DNA of 64,000 bases from UBA1715 sp045615765 (GTDB taxonomy: Bacteria > Bacteroidota > Bacteroidia > Bacteroidales > UBA1715), in NCBI GenBank assembly GCA_045615765.1, contig JAZLFM010000020.1:57646-121645 (forward strand), given 5' to 3'. Shown one piece after another: positions 15,945-26,440 of this stretch. Numbering within the stretch: position 1 is the first letter of the stretch; every line of letters starts with the position of its first letter. Position numbers and translations under genes: made by a program. A model generated the notes under the pieces. The model saw only the letters and a program-made list of their open reading frames with translations, was not told the origin of the DNA and did no database searches.

Positions 15945-17843
15945 TTATTTTACCAAGACTAACAGAGCGCCACTTGTATATGAAATCTTTTGTTGGTCAA
16001 GCAATTGTTTCACAACAGCTTTCACTTGACATTCTTCGAATGAAGATAGAACAGTCAGCAATTCCGAAATAGTTCGTGGTTTTTCCTGTAGTTTTTGCAG
16101 AACAGATTCTAAAATTTGTTGAACAGCAAATTCTTCTTTTTTCTTACTAACGCAGGCATCGCAATTTCCGCAAGGTTCAGCATTTTTTTCACCAAAATAT
16201 TCAAGCAATTGCGTACTACGACACACCGACTTATTCGTTACAAATTGAATCATTGCCAATAATCGTTTTCGTTGCTTTTCCTTTAATTCAGAAATCTTTG
16301 CAACATTGAAAACGACAATCTCCTTTGCTACCCTATCTCTCAAAAAAGTAACAAATGGCTTTTTCGATGCTGGATAATAGTCAACGACTTCCATTTCGGC
16401 AAGTTTCTTCAAATATTTCACCACAACATCCAATTGTAAACCTGTTCCACGAGCAATATCTTCCTCGTTTATATATACCGCATCGCTAAAAATTCCAGTG
16501 TAATTGCGCATCAAATACAAAATTACAGAAGAATAAGCAGGAATACTTTCTTGAAATTCATACGCATCAGTATGATTTATACCGAACTGCAACTTCGACT
16601 GCACCTCGTCACGATCACCCATGACAATAAATTCCTCAGACTCCAACAATTTCAAACAATTCAAGACATGCACAGGCGAGAATTGAAATTGTTGTGCAAA
16701 TTCCAGAAGCACAAAATCACATGTTCTTCCCGTACCTTCTTCATACCCAACACGACAATACATACATAGTTTATCGTACACTTCACGAACTTCATTCAAA
16801 GGCGGAAATTTCTTTTCGAAGTTTTCTTTGAGCGTTTGAATATCAGCATCAGTATAAAAAAGGAATGCCACCGACTCTTTTTCATCACGACCAGCCCGAC
16901 CTGCTTCTTGGAAATATGCCTCAATAGACTCTGGAATATTCAAATGAACGACAAAACGGACATTGGGTTTATCAATACCCATACCAAACGCATTAGTAGA
17001 GACCATTATCGCATCGGGAGCTTTCATCCATTTTTCTTGTTTTTGCACACGAGTTTTGGAGTCAAGTCCTGCATTATAAAAGTCTGCATTTATGCCATGT
17101 TGTTGTAGAATCTGGGCTATTTCTTTCGTTTCACGGCGAGTTTTAACATACACAATGCCAGTGCCTTTGTACTTATTGCACATACGAAGTAATGTTCCTA
17201 TTTTATCGTGAACTTTATAGACATTGTATGTTAAATTTTTGCGTGCGAAACTTTTAACAAACACATTTTTCTTGGTAAAGCCAAGCTTATTCTGAATATC
17301 GTCAACAACTTCAGGAGTAGCTGTAGCCGTTAGTGCAAGGACAGGAACTTTCGGAAACAATTCACGAACTTTCGCAATCTCCAAATAAGAAGGTCGGAAA
17401 TCATAGCCCCATTGCGAGATACAGTGTGATTCATCTATGGCTATCAGATTCACATTCATAAGTGTTAACTTCCGACGAAAAGCCTCTGTTTGTAATCGTT
17501 CAGGAGAAATGTACAAGAACTTATAATCACCATATATGCAATTTTCAAAAGTTTGACGGATTTCAAAATCCGACATTCCGGAATATATTGCAGCAGCTTT
17601 TATGTACCGTCTTTTCAAGTTATCAACTTGATCCTTCATCAATGCAATTAACGGAGTAATAACTATACAAATTCCCGGCTTTGAAAGTGCCGCAACTTGG
17701 AATATAACAGACTTACCACCACCTGTAGGCAAAAGTCCAAGCGTATCCTTTCCACTACAAACGCTTTGAATAATTTCCTGTTGTAGCGGTCTAAACTTTG
17801 GATATCCCCAATATTGTTGTAATATCTGTTCGTATTCCGTCAT
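15945..17843 (-). CDS. recQ: ATP-dependent DNA helicase RecQ
   Basis: 632 residues. Helicase motifs in order: Walker A GLLPTGGGKSV (about 37-46), motif II DESHCISQWGYDFRP, motif III LALTATATP, motif V STNAFGMGIDKPNVRFVVH and motif VI QEAGRAGRDE. The RecQ C-terminal region holds the zinc-binding cysteines (CMYC near 380 and CGNCDAC near 570). The end (QQILESVLQKLQEKPRTISE) is short and does not look like a full HRDC domain, as in the shorter second RecQ type of many Bacteroidales. It unwinds DNA 3'-5' in recombinational repair. Confidence 0.95.
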   Translation of the reverse strand: MTEYEQILQQYWGYPKFRPLQQEIIQSVCSGKDTLGLLPTGGGKSVIFQVAALSKPGICIVITPLIALMKDQVDNLKRRYIKAAAIYSGMSDFEIRQTFENCIYGDYKFLYISPERLQTEAFRRKLTLMNVNLIAIDESHCISQWGYDFRPSYLEIAKVRELFPKVPVLALTATATPEVVDDIQNKLGFTKKNVFVKSFARKNLTYNVYKVHDKIGTLLRMCNKYKGTGIVYVKTRRETKEIAQILQQHGINADFYNAGLDSKTRVQKQEKWMKAPDAIMVSTNAFGMGIDKPNVRFVVHLNIPESIEAYFQEAGRAGRDEKESVAFLFYTDADIQTLKENFEKKFPPLNEVREVYDKLCMYCRVGYEEGTGRTCDFVLLEFAQQFQFSPVHVLNCLKLLESEEFIVMGDRDEVQSKLQFGINHTDAYEFQESIPAYSSVILYLMRNYTGIFSDAVYINEEDIARGTGLQLDVVVKYLKKLAEMEVVDYYPASKKPFVTFLRDRVAKEIVVFNVAKISELKEKQRKRLLAMIQFVTNKSVCRSTQLLEYFGEKNAEPCGNCDACVSKKKEEFAVQQILESVLQKLQEKPRTISELLTVLSSFEECQVKAVVKQLLDQQKISYTSGALLVLVK

Positions 17844-17881
17844 TTTCCGTTATGTTGAGTGCTGCAATATACGAATTTTAT

Positions 17882-17916
17882 AAAAAAGTAGGGGCAGGAT
17901 TGGATCCTGCCCCTAC
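17882..17916 (-). terminator. Strong REP-like hairpin terminator after the GH8 gene
   Basis: GTAGGGGCAGGAT and ATCCTGCCCCTAC form a perfect 13-bp stem with a 3-nt loop (17888-17916). On the minus strand it is followed by six U, so it terminates the GH8 transcript. The GC-rich GTAGGGGC arm is unlike local base composition and recurs at 57.21 kb. Confidence 0.85.
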
Positions 17917-17941
17917 AATAAAATCTATTTGTCGTTTTCAA

Positions 17942-20900
17942 CTATCGTTTCATAAACTGTTTTGTTTCAACAGTATTGTCGGCGTATTGAATCTTAGCGA
18001 TATAAATACCAGCCTTTAAGTTAGAAACATCAAGAGTTGCTTCTGTTGCCTCTACATTAGCGACAAATTGTGTTGCACCTGCAAGACTAACAACTGCTAT
18101 AGCATTTATTTCTTTACCAGCAGTGAAAACAACTTCGTTCACACAAGGATTTGGATAGATAGCCAAAGCAACTTCTTCTGCATCTTCGATACCAGTTGCA
18201 CCAGCAAATGCATTCTTAAATGCTTCAATAGCTTCAGCCAACAATCTTGCTTGCGTGTTTACATTAGATTGAACATGAGTTTCTTTTTCATATTCAGATT
18301 TTGCATTGCTCTTACGAGTACAAAGTTCAATGTAAACAAGGAAGTTTACAGAAGGATTTCTTGTATTATCCAACAATGAATCTGCTTCAGAAATTAACTT
18401 AGCTAACTCTGTAATATCAACAAGTTCAACCACAGGATTCTTAGATCTTTCGAAATTAGCAATTGCCGCAATCAAAACAGAAACTTCACCATTTACAGTA
18501 GTTTGATCATTAGAGTTTGCATAAACCTCATTTGCATAATTAATCGCACTAGTAAATGAAGAAACTGCGTATGCTGGATATTGACCAGAACCATCACCAG
18601 TGTTACCTTCGGCTTTTGCAAGAGCAGCTGTAGCCAAATTGATTTGGTAAATCAATTGAGATTTATCAACAGAAATCATCGACGCTTTGAAAGCATCTAC
18701 AGCCTTAGTCAAGGCAACTTTTGCAGCATCTACTTGTGTTTGAGAAGCAGAAGCATTAGCTTCAACAGCTTGTGCTTCAGCGATAGCAGCCATCAATGTT
18801 GCTTTTGAGCCTACAGGATAATTACCTTTGTTTATACCTTCAACAGCACCAGCATACAATGTATTCGCATTTGTAATAGCAAGTGTCAATGAAGATTTGT
18901 TTACAGTAACTTTTGCTTTCTCGAATTTATCGATTGCTGCACGTAATGCAGTTGTTGCATTATCGATTTCTGCTTGATTTGCTGAAGACTTATCGTATGC
19001 AGCTTGAGCAGCATCTATAGCATCTTGCAATGTTGCAATAGCACCAGCTTTATACTGACCGTTACCTTCTCCTTCAACAGCAGTAGCAACAGCTTTATTT
19101 GCATCAGCCAAAGCAGATTCCAAAGCATTTCTGTTGATTGAACTTGGATCGAATTTAGAATCTAAGAATGTATCGATAGCTTTCTTCAATGTTGCAGCTG
19201 CATTATCAACTTGTTTTTGAGAAACAGCCTCAGTAGCATCAACATCTTTTGCAGTTTCGATTGCATCCAACAAAATGTCTTTAGATCCAATCAAATACAT
19301 ACCTTCTTCATAACCTTCTTCTGCTGTAGCATAATAACCTTCAGCTTGAGCGATATAAGTTTCAAGTGTAGAACGGTCAACACCGATTACTGCTTTTGCA
19401 AAGTCAGCGATTGCTTTATTCAACACAGTAACAGCATTATCAACTTCTGCTTGAGTTTTTGCTTTCAAAGAAGTTTCTGCTGTTGTTATAGCTTTTTCCA
19501 AAGCAGTTACAGCCGATTGAGGATAATTACCATCAAGTGTTCCAACAACTGCATTTTCCACAGCTGATTGTGCTTCAGCAATTGCTGTATAAAGAGCTTC
19601 AAAATCTACGATTTCTGGCAAGTCTAAAGCTACACCCAAAATCTTAACTTCGTCAACCCAAACTTTACCAGCTTCGCCATCAGCTTCTTGAACCTTCCAT
19701 TGACATTTAGTCAATTGAGCAAGATCCCATTTTACTTGTTTACCCCAACTATATTGTTCAAGGTCCGACCATGACAATTCTACTGGTTGCCATGATGGAG
19801 ATGCAGGCAAATAAATGTAGAAGTCACAAGCATCACTAATAGTTGTTAATTCAACTTCGAAATAAACAGGACTATCATTTTTCATCCAGAACGAAATACC
19901 AGTAGAACCTGTCATATCGAATGCAACACCTGCTGGATCAGCGAAGTTCATACCCATACCAACAAATGGACTATAGCCAAGAGCTTTAGAACCTTCCAAT
20001 GTATATTGCATCATTGCAGCTTTACCTGAACCATTGTATCCAGGTTCAGCCATAGTAAATGGTTCGTCTTCAGTAGATTTTGGAGTAATTACAGAAGAAC
20101 CACATTTCTTAGGATCATCGCTTGCTGTATTATCATCGAAAGAGAACCAATATGTCGCCATATATGTCATATTCTCTTGAGCCATATCAGCATTGAATAT
20201 CAATGTTTCGTTAGCATTGATAGCCTTAGCAAATGTTTTTTCTGCAGCCTTCAATGCCGCAACAGCTTCATCAAGGTCTGATTGAGATGCAGAAGCGTTA
20301 TCCATTACAGATTGAGCAGCGTCGATTGCAGACTTAAATGTTGTTTTAGAACCAGCTTTGTATTCACCGATATTTGTACCTTCTTTAGCAGAAGCGTATG
20401 TAGAATTTGCAATTGCAAGTTCTGCAGAAAGAGCAGCATCGTCAACAACATCTATAGAACAAGTTGCTTTGATATATGCATCTTCGGCACTTGCCGCAGT
20501 AATTGTAGCAGAACCAGCGGCTACTGCAGTGACAACACCATTAGTAACTGTTGCTATCGTCTCCTTACTTGATGTCCAAATTACGTCTTTTACCGTTGCA
20601 TTTGCAGGAGTAATAGTTGCCATCAATGTTGAAGAACCACCTAAACGAACAATTGCACTTGTATTATTCAATGTAACAGATTCTACAGAAATATTAGAAA
20701 CTGTTACAACACATTTATCAGAAGTTATTTCAGTACCATCTGTAGAAGTTGCAGTAATATTTGCTGTACCAGCAGCTACTGCAGTTACTTTACCAGTTGC
20801 ATCAACAGTTGCGATTGCTGGTTTATCTGATTTCCATTCTACTGTTGTTGAAGCACCAGCAGGTAAAATTGTAGCACTTATAGTTGCAGATTCACCAACT

Positions 20901-23900
20901 GTCAAAGATAATGCGTTATCAATAATAATATTAGTAGTAAGGATATCTGTAATTGTCACATCACAAGTTGCTGTGAAATCACCATCAACAGTTTTTACTG
21001 TAATAGTTGTTGTACCAACCTTCTTAACAGTTAAAGCGCCGTCGCTTACAGTTGCAACTGATTCATCTGAAGATGTCCAAACAACATCTTTCACAGTCGC
21101 ATTTGTAGGAGCAACAGTAGCTGTGAATGTAAGATTTTCATTCAATGCGATAGATTTAGTACCCGCAGGTGAGATTGTAACACCTGTTACAGCAATTGTG
21201 TTTGCTTTCACTGTTACTTCACAAGTTGCTGTTTTCGCACCATCTTTTGTTGTAACAGTAATTGTTGCAGTACCTGCAGCAACACCAGAAACGATGCCAT
21301 TTGCAACTGTTGCAACCTTTTCATCCGAAGAAGACCATGTTACCGTTTTATCTGAAGCATTTTCAGGAGCAACTGTAGGAGTAAGCGCTACACTACCACC
21401 AACAGAAACTTCAGCAGAAGTTTTATCCAATGTAACACCTGTTACAGAGATTGCACTTACCGTTACTGCACAAACAGCAGAAACAGAGCCATCAGAATTA
21501 GTAGCAGTCACATTTGCTGTACCAACTGAAACCGGAGTAACAATACCATTTACAACTGTTACAACAGTTTCATCCGATGAAGACCAAGTAATTTTATTAT
21601 CTGTTGCTTCAGCAGGAGTGAATGTTGCTTCAAGTTGAACAGGAGCACTTTCCATTGACATAGTTATAGTTGTTTCAGAAAGAGCTATTGATTCTATTGC
21701 TATATGTTCTACAGAAACAGCACATGTAGCTGTTTTTGCTCCATCAACAGTAGTAACTGTGATTGTAGCAGAACCAACTTTCACACCAGTAACAACACCA
21801 TTTGCGTCAACTGTTGCAACTGTTTCATCTGAAGATTTCCATGTAACAGATTTATTTGTTGCATTTGTTGGAGCTATTGTTGCTGTCAATGTTGTTGTTT
21901 TACCGAAATATACTGTAGCTGTTGCATCTAACGAAACACCTTCTACAGCAACCGTACTTGCTACGACAGACACCGCACATTCAGCTTTCACAGTACCTGC
22001 AGCAACCGAAGTAGCTGTAATTGTACATTCACCAACTCCAACAGGAGTTACAACACCATCAACAACAGTTGCAACTGTTTCATCTGAAGATTTCCATGTT
22101 ACAGATTTATTTGTTGCATTAGCTGGAGCAATTGTTGGAACTAATGTTTGAGCAGCATCACCAAGAGTGAAACCTAATTCAGTAGCCATTGTAATGCTAG
22201 TTGGCAATACGTCTTCTACTGTTATAGCACATTCACCAACAACAGCACTACCATCATTTGCAGTTGCAGAGATTGTACAAGAACCAGCTTTTACAGCAGT
22301 CACAGTACCAGTAGCGTCAACAGTTGCAACAGTTTCATCCGAAGAAGACCAAGTAACTGTTTTATCGCCAGCGTTATCTGGTTTTACAGAAACAGCCAAT
22401 TCTGTTTCTTCACCTACGCTCAACGTTTTTGTTGCAGGAGTAATTGTTATAGTAGCAACAGGAACTGCAGTTACTGTAACTTCATATTCATCAAATTTCG
22501 TTGCGTCTTCTGTTGAAGCAGCTTTAATAGTTACTTTACCAGTTGCGACACCTGTAACAACACCGCCTGTAACTGTTGCTATTTTAGCATCAGAAGATGT
22601 CCATGTAACAGTTTGTGCAGCAGCGGCTGGAGCAACAGCAGCAGTCAACGAAATTGTTTTGCCTACTTGTACTGTTGTCTCTGTTCCTGAGATTGTAACA
22701 CCTGTTACTGAAACGCCTGTTACAGTTACAGCGATTGTAGTTGTAATTGTTTCATCAGCTTTTGATTTTACTGTTATAGTAGCCGAACCTACACCAACAG
22801 AACTAATAGTAATTGTACTACCTGACACTGATACAGTAGCGACATCTTCATCAGAAGATATTGCAATAACATCTTGACTTACAGCAGCAGGAGCCACAGT
22901 AGCTGTCACAACCTTAGAATCACCTAGTTCAAGAGCAACCTCAGATTCATCAACCGTAACAGCAGTTACAGAAACATCTTTAACCGTAACTGTTACTGTT
23001 TTCTTCACTGAACTTACCGCTGTACTAGTTGCAGTAATAGTCACATTACCTGGAGCAATACCTGTAACAACACCAGAAGAAGAAACAGTCGCCTTAGTTG
23101 GATCAGAAGATGTCCAAGTTAAACCAGTTTCCGTAACACCAGTAGGACTAAATGTTGGAATAATCGTTGCTGTTTCACCAACCGTAACTTCATACGAAGA
23201 TTCTTCAAATGCAATAGCTGTTGGTTTCACAGCAGGAGCAGGAACTTTTACTGTGTATGTTGTAAATATATTTTGGTGCATTTTTGAACGAGCTGTAATA
23301 GTAGCCTCACCATAACCAACACCAATTACACGACCTTTATAGTCAACAGTAACAACATCTTCGTCAGAAGAAGACCAAAGCACAACAGGATAAGAAGCAT
23401 CCTCTGGCGTAGCAGTTGTTTCCAAATATAAGGTATCACCAACAGATTCAGATGCAATAGGAATTTTCAAAGGATCTATATTCGCAGCACATTTATCATC
23501 AGCTAAATCAGCATCAGAAACTGGAGAAATTTCCAAGCCTGTTAATGCAACAGGAGGCATACCTAAAATATGTACTTCATCAATCCAAATATCACCACTT
23601 GTACCTGATGCCTCATAATCTGTAGAGAATTGCCATTGCAATTTCAACACATGTTCAGCAGAGAAAGTAATAGCTTTACCCCAAGTAGGTTGAGCCAAAT
23701 CGCCCCATGTCACAGTTATTTTTTGCCAACTAGCACATGCAGGGACATCAAATTTATGGAAGCAAAAATCCGTTACTTCCGAAATAATAACTTGGAACAT
23801 ACATTTTGGACCTTTATACCAGAATGTCACACCAGTACCAGTTGACCAGTCCATCGAACTTGTTTCTACATCATCAACCCAAGTTCCAATACCAACATAG

Positions 23901-25690
23901 GCTGGGTTTGTCCAACTTGCAGCTGTACCATTATTATATGGAGTATAATTAGATCCTAATTTATATTTAGCATGAACTGCATATCCACTACCATCATAAC
24001 CAGTGGTTTCCATTCTCAAAGGAGATTTTCCACTTGTCAATGGAGTTATAGTACTTTTTGTTCCTGGTTTTGCTGCAGACTCTTGGTCTGGAGTATCGTT
24101 GAACGTAAACCAAATACCACCAACATTATTGAACTCATTACCGTCTTCACAGTCATCAAGAATAGTTTCACTACCATCAACCATGTTTAAGACTTCAATT
24201 TTTGTAAATGCTTCTAAGACTGCATCATCTGAAGACTTAATATTACCATTACCATTATAAGTCAAAGCAACTGTTTGTCCAGGTTGAGGACCTGCAGACA
24301 ATGTCAACACAACAGTCTTATCACTATTTGATTTTACAGCACTAATAATACCCGATTGAGCTGTACCATTATAATATATTGTAAAATTAGATGCAGACGA
24401 TGTTCCCGAAGCCATTGCTTTCGACATGTTCAATGTAAGCTTATAGCCATCACTTTTATTACCTGTAACCGCAGCAGAAGAAACAGATGGAGGGAATACG
24501 AATCCAGAAGCACCTGGAGCCCAGAAGTTACCAGTCATTACAAACAAAGTAAGACAACGAACTGTTGTATTGAAGTACACATCCACATCACTAAGACTAG
24601 CTACTGCAGCATAGCACTTATTCAAACTACTTTGTGCATCCTTTGATGTCATTGTTGGCAATGCCAATGTAGTATATGAACCATTTACATACGAACCGCT
24701 ACCAGGGTTAGACACATTACGATTTGAGAAAGGACCTTTTAATTGATTTTCATATCCCTTCACAAAGTTTATCAATTTAGCATTAATATCTTTTGCACCA
24801 GCAGAGCAAGAAGAACCATGCCACAAGTAGTCGATAGCCATACGCCAAGGGTTACGGCAAGCATCTGCACCATAACCTTGCGCACCAGAACCAGTATTAC
24901 CACAAACATTTTCGGTACCACTATTATCACACCAGTTACTTACCAAACCTGAAGTTGCATTTCTGTTAGCTATCAAAACTTTATCAGAAGCCTCAACAGC
25001 AGTTTTACCCCAGAATGTACCGTTATCAGTATCAACTTTTGCAAATTCCGCATAGTAACCAGGAGCGAAATAACTTGGGTTACGACAAGTATTTGTGTTA
25101 CCCCAAGCATCACCATTCAAAGTCTGGCCATCTGTACCCATTTCAGTTTTCTTAATAGTCTGAATAAACGATTTTGCAGTTGCACCGTATGAGCCACCCC
25201 ATTGTTCCGAAGCAATAACAAGAGACATTGCAACGTCAAGTTCGGCATCGGTAGCACCATTGGAACCAGAGACTCCGCTACAGCCGTTGATTTTCCAGTT
25301 CATAACACCATTACCGTTTGAGTTAGCCTTGTAGTAAGCCCACAAGCCATCAAACAAATCTTTGTCGTCGGCGTACACTGAAAGTACCATACCGTATGCA
25401 ATACCTTCCGACACAGTAGAATAGTTATCGTCGAATTTAACACGATACCCTACACTACATTTTTCAACATACGCACTTTTCCATGCGTTGTAAGCCTCAG
25501 CAGCCTTTTGTGAACCGCCGTATGTACCACCACTTGGCAAGTTTGTTGGCATAATACCATAACTGTACTGGGTATTACTACCAAATGGTACAGCACCTTT
25601 ACCAGTGTTTATACCACCAGCAGCAAAAGCGCCATTACACAACATCACACCCAAAATAAGAGCGACAATGTTCAAAAAATATTTTTTCAT
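17942..25690 (-). CDS. Giant multidomain GH8 glycosidase with Big_2/FIVAR array and T9SS tail
   Basis: 2582 residues. Signal peptide ends near AFAA (24). A GH8 catalytic domain (about 25-400) has likely acid Glu95 (STVSEGIAYGM), Asp148 (NGATDAELDVA) and Asp276 (GADACRNPWRMAIDY), the positions expected for endo-beta-1,4-glucanase/xylanase-type GH8 enzymes. Next come an SwmB/Ig-like domain (about 400-495), a CBM11/CIA30-like module (about 505-715), about twelve Big_2 domains (units like VTWSSSDETVATV, about 720-1760), one FIVAR-like helical repeat, a second CBM-like module (about 1850-2030), about six more FIVAR-like repeats and a T9SS sorting domain (IYPNPCVNEVVF ... ETKQFMKR). The predicted role is cell-surface hydrolysis of a beta-1,4 polysaccharide, with the array as stalk. 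The exact substrate is not predictable. Confidence 0.93.
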   Translation of the reverse strand: MKKYFLNIVALILGVMLCNGAFAAGGINTGKGAVPFGSNTQYSYGIMPTNLPSGGTYGGSQKAAEAYNAWKSAYVEKCSVGYRVKFDDNYSTVSEGIAYGMVLSVYADDKDLFDGLWAYYKANSNGNGVMNWKINGCSGVSGSNGATDAELDVAMSLVIASEQWGGSYGATAKSFIQTIKKTEMGTDGQTLNGDAWGNTNTCRNPSYFAPGYYAEFAKVDTDNGTFWGKTAVEASDKVLIANRNATSGLVSNWCDNSGTENVCGNTGSGAQGYGADACRNPWRMAIDYLWHGSSCSAGAKDINAKLINFVKGYENQLKGPFSNRNVSNPGSGSYVNGSYTTLALPTMTSKDAQSSLNKCYAAVASLSDVDVYFNTTVRCLTLFVMTGNFWAPGASGFVFPPSVSSAAVTGNKSDGYKLTLNMSKAMASGTSSASNFTIYYNGTAQSGIISAVKSNSDKTVVLTLSAGPQPGQTVALTYNGNGNIKSSDDAVLEAFTKIEVLNMVDGSETILDDCEDGNEFNNVGGIWFTFNDTPDQESAAKPGTKSTITPLTSGKSPLRMETTGYDGSGYAVHAKYKLGSNYTPYNNGTAASWTNPAYVGIGTWVDDVETSSMDWSTGTGVTFWYKGPKCMFQVIISEVTDFCFHKFDVPACASWQKITVTWGDLAQPTWGKAITFSAEHVLKLQWQFSTDYEASGTSGDIWIDEVHILGMPPVALTGLEISPVSDADLADDKCAANIDPLKIPIASESVGDTLYLETTATPEDASYPVVLWSSSDEDVVTVDYKGRVIGVGYGEATITARSKMHQNIFTTYTVKVPAPAVKPTAIAFEESSYEVTVGETATIIPTFSPTGVTETGLTWTSSDPTKATVSSSGVVTGIAPGNVTITATSTAVSSVKKTVTVTVKDVSVTAVTVDESEVALELGDSKVVTATVAPAAVSQDVIAISSDEDVATVSVSGSTITISSVGVGSATITVKSKADETITTTIAVTVTGVSVTGVTISGTETTVQVGKTISLTAAVAPAAAAQTVTWTSSDAKIATVTGGVVTGVATGKVTIKAASTEDATKFDEYEVTVTAVPVATITITPATKTLSVGEETELAVSVKPDNAGDKTVTWSSSDETVATVDATGTVTAVKAGSCTISATANDGSAVVGECAITVEDVLPTSITMATELGFTLGDAAQTLVPTIAPANATNKSVTWKSSDETVATVVDGVVTPVGVGECTITATSVAAGTVKAECAVSVVASTVAVEGVSLDATATVYFGKTTTLTATIAPTNATNKSVTWKSSDETVATVDANGVVTGVKVGSATITVTTVDGAKTATCAVSVEHIAIESIALSETTITMSMESAPVQLEATFTPAEATDNKITWSSSDETVVTVVNGIVTPVSVGTANVTATNSDGSVSAVCAVTVSAISVTGVTLDKTSAEVSVGGSVALTPTVAPENASDKTVTWSSSDEKVATVANGIVSGVAAGTATITVTTKDGAKTATCEVTVKANTIAVTGVTISPAGTKSIALNENLTFTATVAPTNATVKDVVWTSSDESVATVSDGALTVKKVGTTTITVKTVDGDFTATCDVTITDILTTNIIIDNALSLTVGESATISATILPAGASTTVEWKSDKPAIATVDATGKVTAVAAGTANITATSTDGTEITSDKCVVTVSNISVESVTLNNTSAIVRLGGSSTLMATITPANATVKDVIWTSSKETIATVTNGVVTAVAAGSATITAASAEDAYIKATCSIDVVDDAALSAELAIANSTYASAKEGTNIGEYKAGSKTTFKSAIDAAQSVMDNASASQSDLDEAVAALKAAEKTFAKAINANETLIFNADMAQENMTYMATYWFSFDDNTASDDPKKCGSSVITPKSTEDEPFTMAEPGYNGSGKAAMMQYTLEGSKALGYSPFVGMGMNFADPAGVAFDMTGSTGISFWMKNDSPVYFEVELTTISDACDFYIYLPASPSWQPVELSWSDLEQYSWGKQVKWDLAQLTKCQWKVQEADGEAGKVWVDEVKILGVALDLPEIVDFEALYTAIAEAQSAVENAVVGTLDGNYPQSAVTALEKAITTAETSLKAKTQAEVDNAVTVLNKAIADFAKAVIGVDRSTLETYIAQAEGYYATAEEGYEEGMYLIGSKDILLDAIETAKDVDATEAVSQKQVDNAAATLKKAIDTFLDSKFDPSSINRNALESALADANKAVATAVEGEGNGQYKAGAIATLQDAIDAAQAAYDKSSANQAEIDNATTALRAAIDKFEKAKVTVNKSSLTLAITNANTLYAGAVEGINKGNYPVGSKATLMAAIAEAQAVEANASASQTQVDAAKVALTKAVDAFKASMISVDKSQLIYQINLATAALAKAEGNTGDGSGQYPAYAVSSFTSAINYANEVYANSNDQTTVNGEVSVLIAAIANFERSKNPVVELVDITELAKLISEADSLLDNTRNPSVNFLVYIELCTRKSNAKSEYEKETHVQSNVNTQARLLAEAIEAFKNAFAGATGIEDAEEVALAIYPNPCVNEVVFTAGKEINAIAVVSLAGATQFVANVEATEATLDVSNLKAGIYIAKIQYADNTVETKQFMKR

Positions 25691-25859
25691 AATCTTTAAT
25701 TAGTTTACAATAAAATGTCGGTAAAATTACAAATAATTTCTATTCGTATAGACAATTTACGAGGGAAAATCCCTTTATGAAAATATAAATTTAAGCCACT
25801 CTTATTTCTTAGGTAACTATTATTCTAACGCAGATGTAATTACAAATTTGATTTTAAAA

Positions 25860-26435
25860 TCAAACCATTTTTCCCATCTCATATGCTTTCTGCAATGATG
25901 GATGCTCTTTTATATCACCTGGATTATTAACTCCGCCAGCGAAGACGGTTCCTTTGAGTTCCGCATTCTCAAAACAGTCGATCCAACCTGTGAGACCACT
26001 TATAGCTCGCTGAGGAACAAACTCTGCATTTTCTGCAGCAGCAGTAAGCATATATACATCTCGGAAATGGTAGTTAGAAGTATATAGCGGATTACCACGG
26101 TCGATGACAACTTTCATCTGCGCACTCATCTCATAATAATAGATAGGTGTTGCCCAGCATATTACATCTGCATCGTGCATTTTTTGAATGATTTCACCCA
26201 TGTCATCGTTCTTGATAATGCAGATATTTCCGCCCTCGCCACGGTTGAACTCATATGCACGATTCTTCATACTGCAAGCCAGACATCCTTTACAAAATTG
26301 GATATTCTTCTCGCGGATAGAGATTTTCTCTACCTCATGACCAGCTTCCTTTACGCCACGGATGAACTCGTCTGCCAAGGCATCAGAGTTACTTCGTACA
26401 CGTGGACTTGTTGAAATTACTAATACTCGTTTCAT
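25860..26435 (-). CDS. NADPH-dependent FMN reductase / flavodoxin-fold oxidoreductase
   Basis: 191 residues. N-terminal flavodoxin-like fold with the phosphate-binding loop VISTSPRVRSNSDALADEF, a CKGCLAC cysteine motif (about 49-55) typical of the iron-sulfur flavoprotein-like branch, and the flavin-contact segment WATPIYYYEMSAQMKVVIDR. It probably reduces quinones or other small electron acceptors with NAD(P)H. It is the last gene of the AraC-linked operon, 5 bp after the acetyltransferase. Its stop codon lies within an 18-bp perfect palindrome, TTTGATTTTAAAATCAAA (25847-25864). Confidence 0.85.
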   Translation of the reverse strand: MKRVLVISTSPRVRSNSDALADEFIRGVKEAGHEVEKISIREKNIQFCKGCLACSMKNRAYEFNRGEGGNICIIKNDDMGEIIQKMHDADVICWATPIYYYEMSAQMKVVIDRGNPLYTSNYHFRDVYMLTAAAENAEFVPQRAISGLTGWIDCFENAELKGTVFAGGVNNPGDIKEHPSLQKAYEMGKMV

Positions 26436-26440
26436 ATTGT

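Noticed and set aside
20358..21638. 426-codon plus-strand open frame opposite the GH8 gene, with further long ones at 21759-22151 and 22167-22877
   Set aside because: They are antisense shadows of the Big_2 repeats. Their sequence is low-complexity Thr/Val/Ala repeats mirroring the real gene, with no signal peptide or family match.
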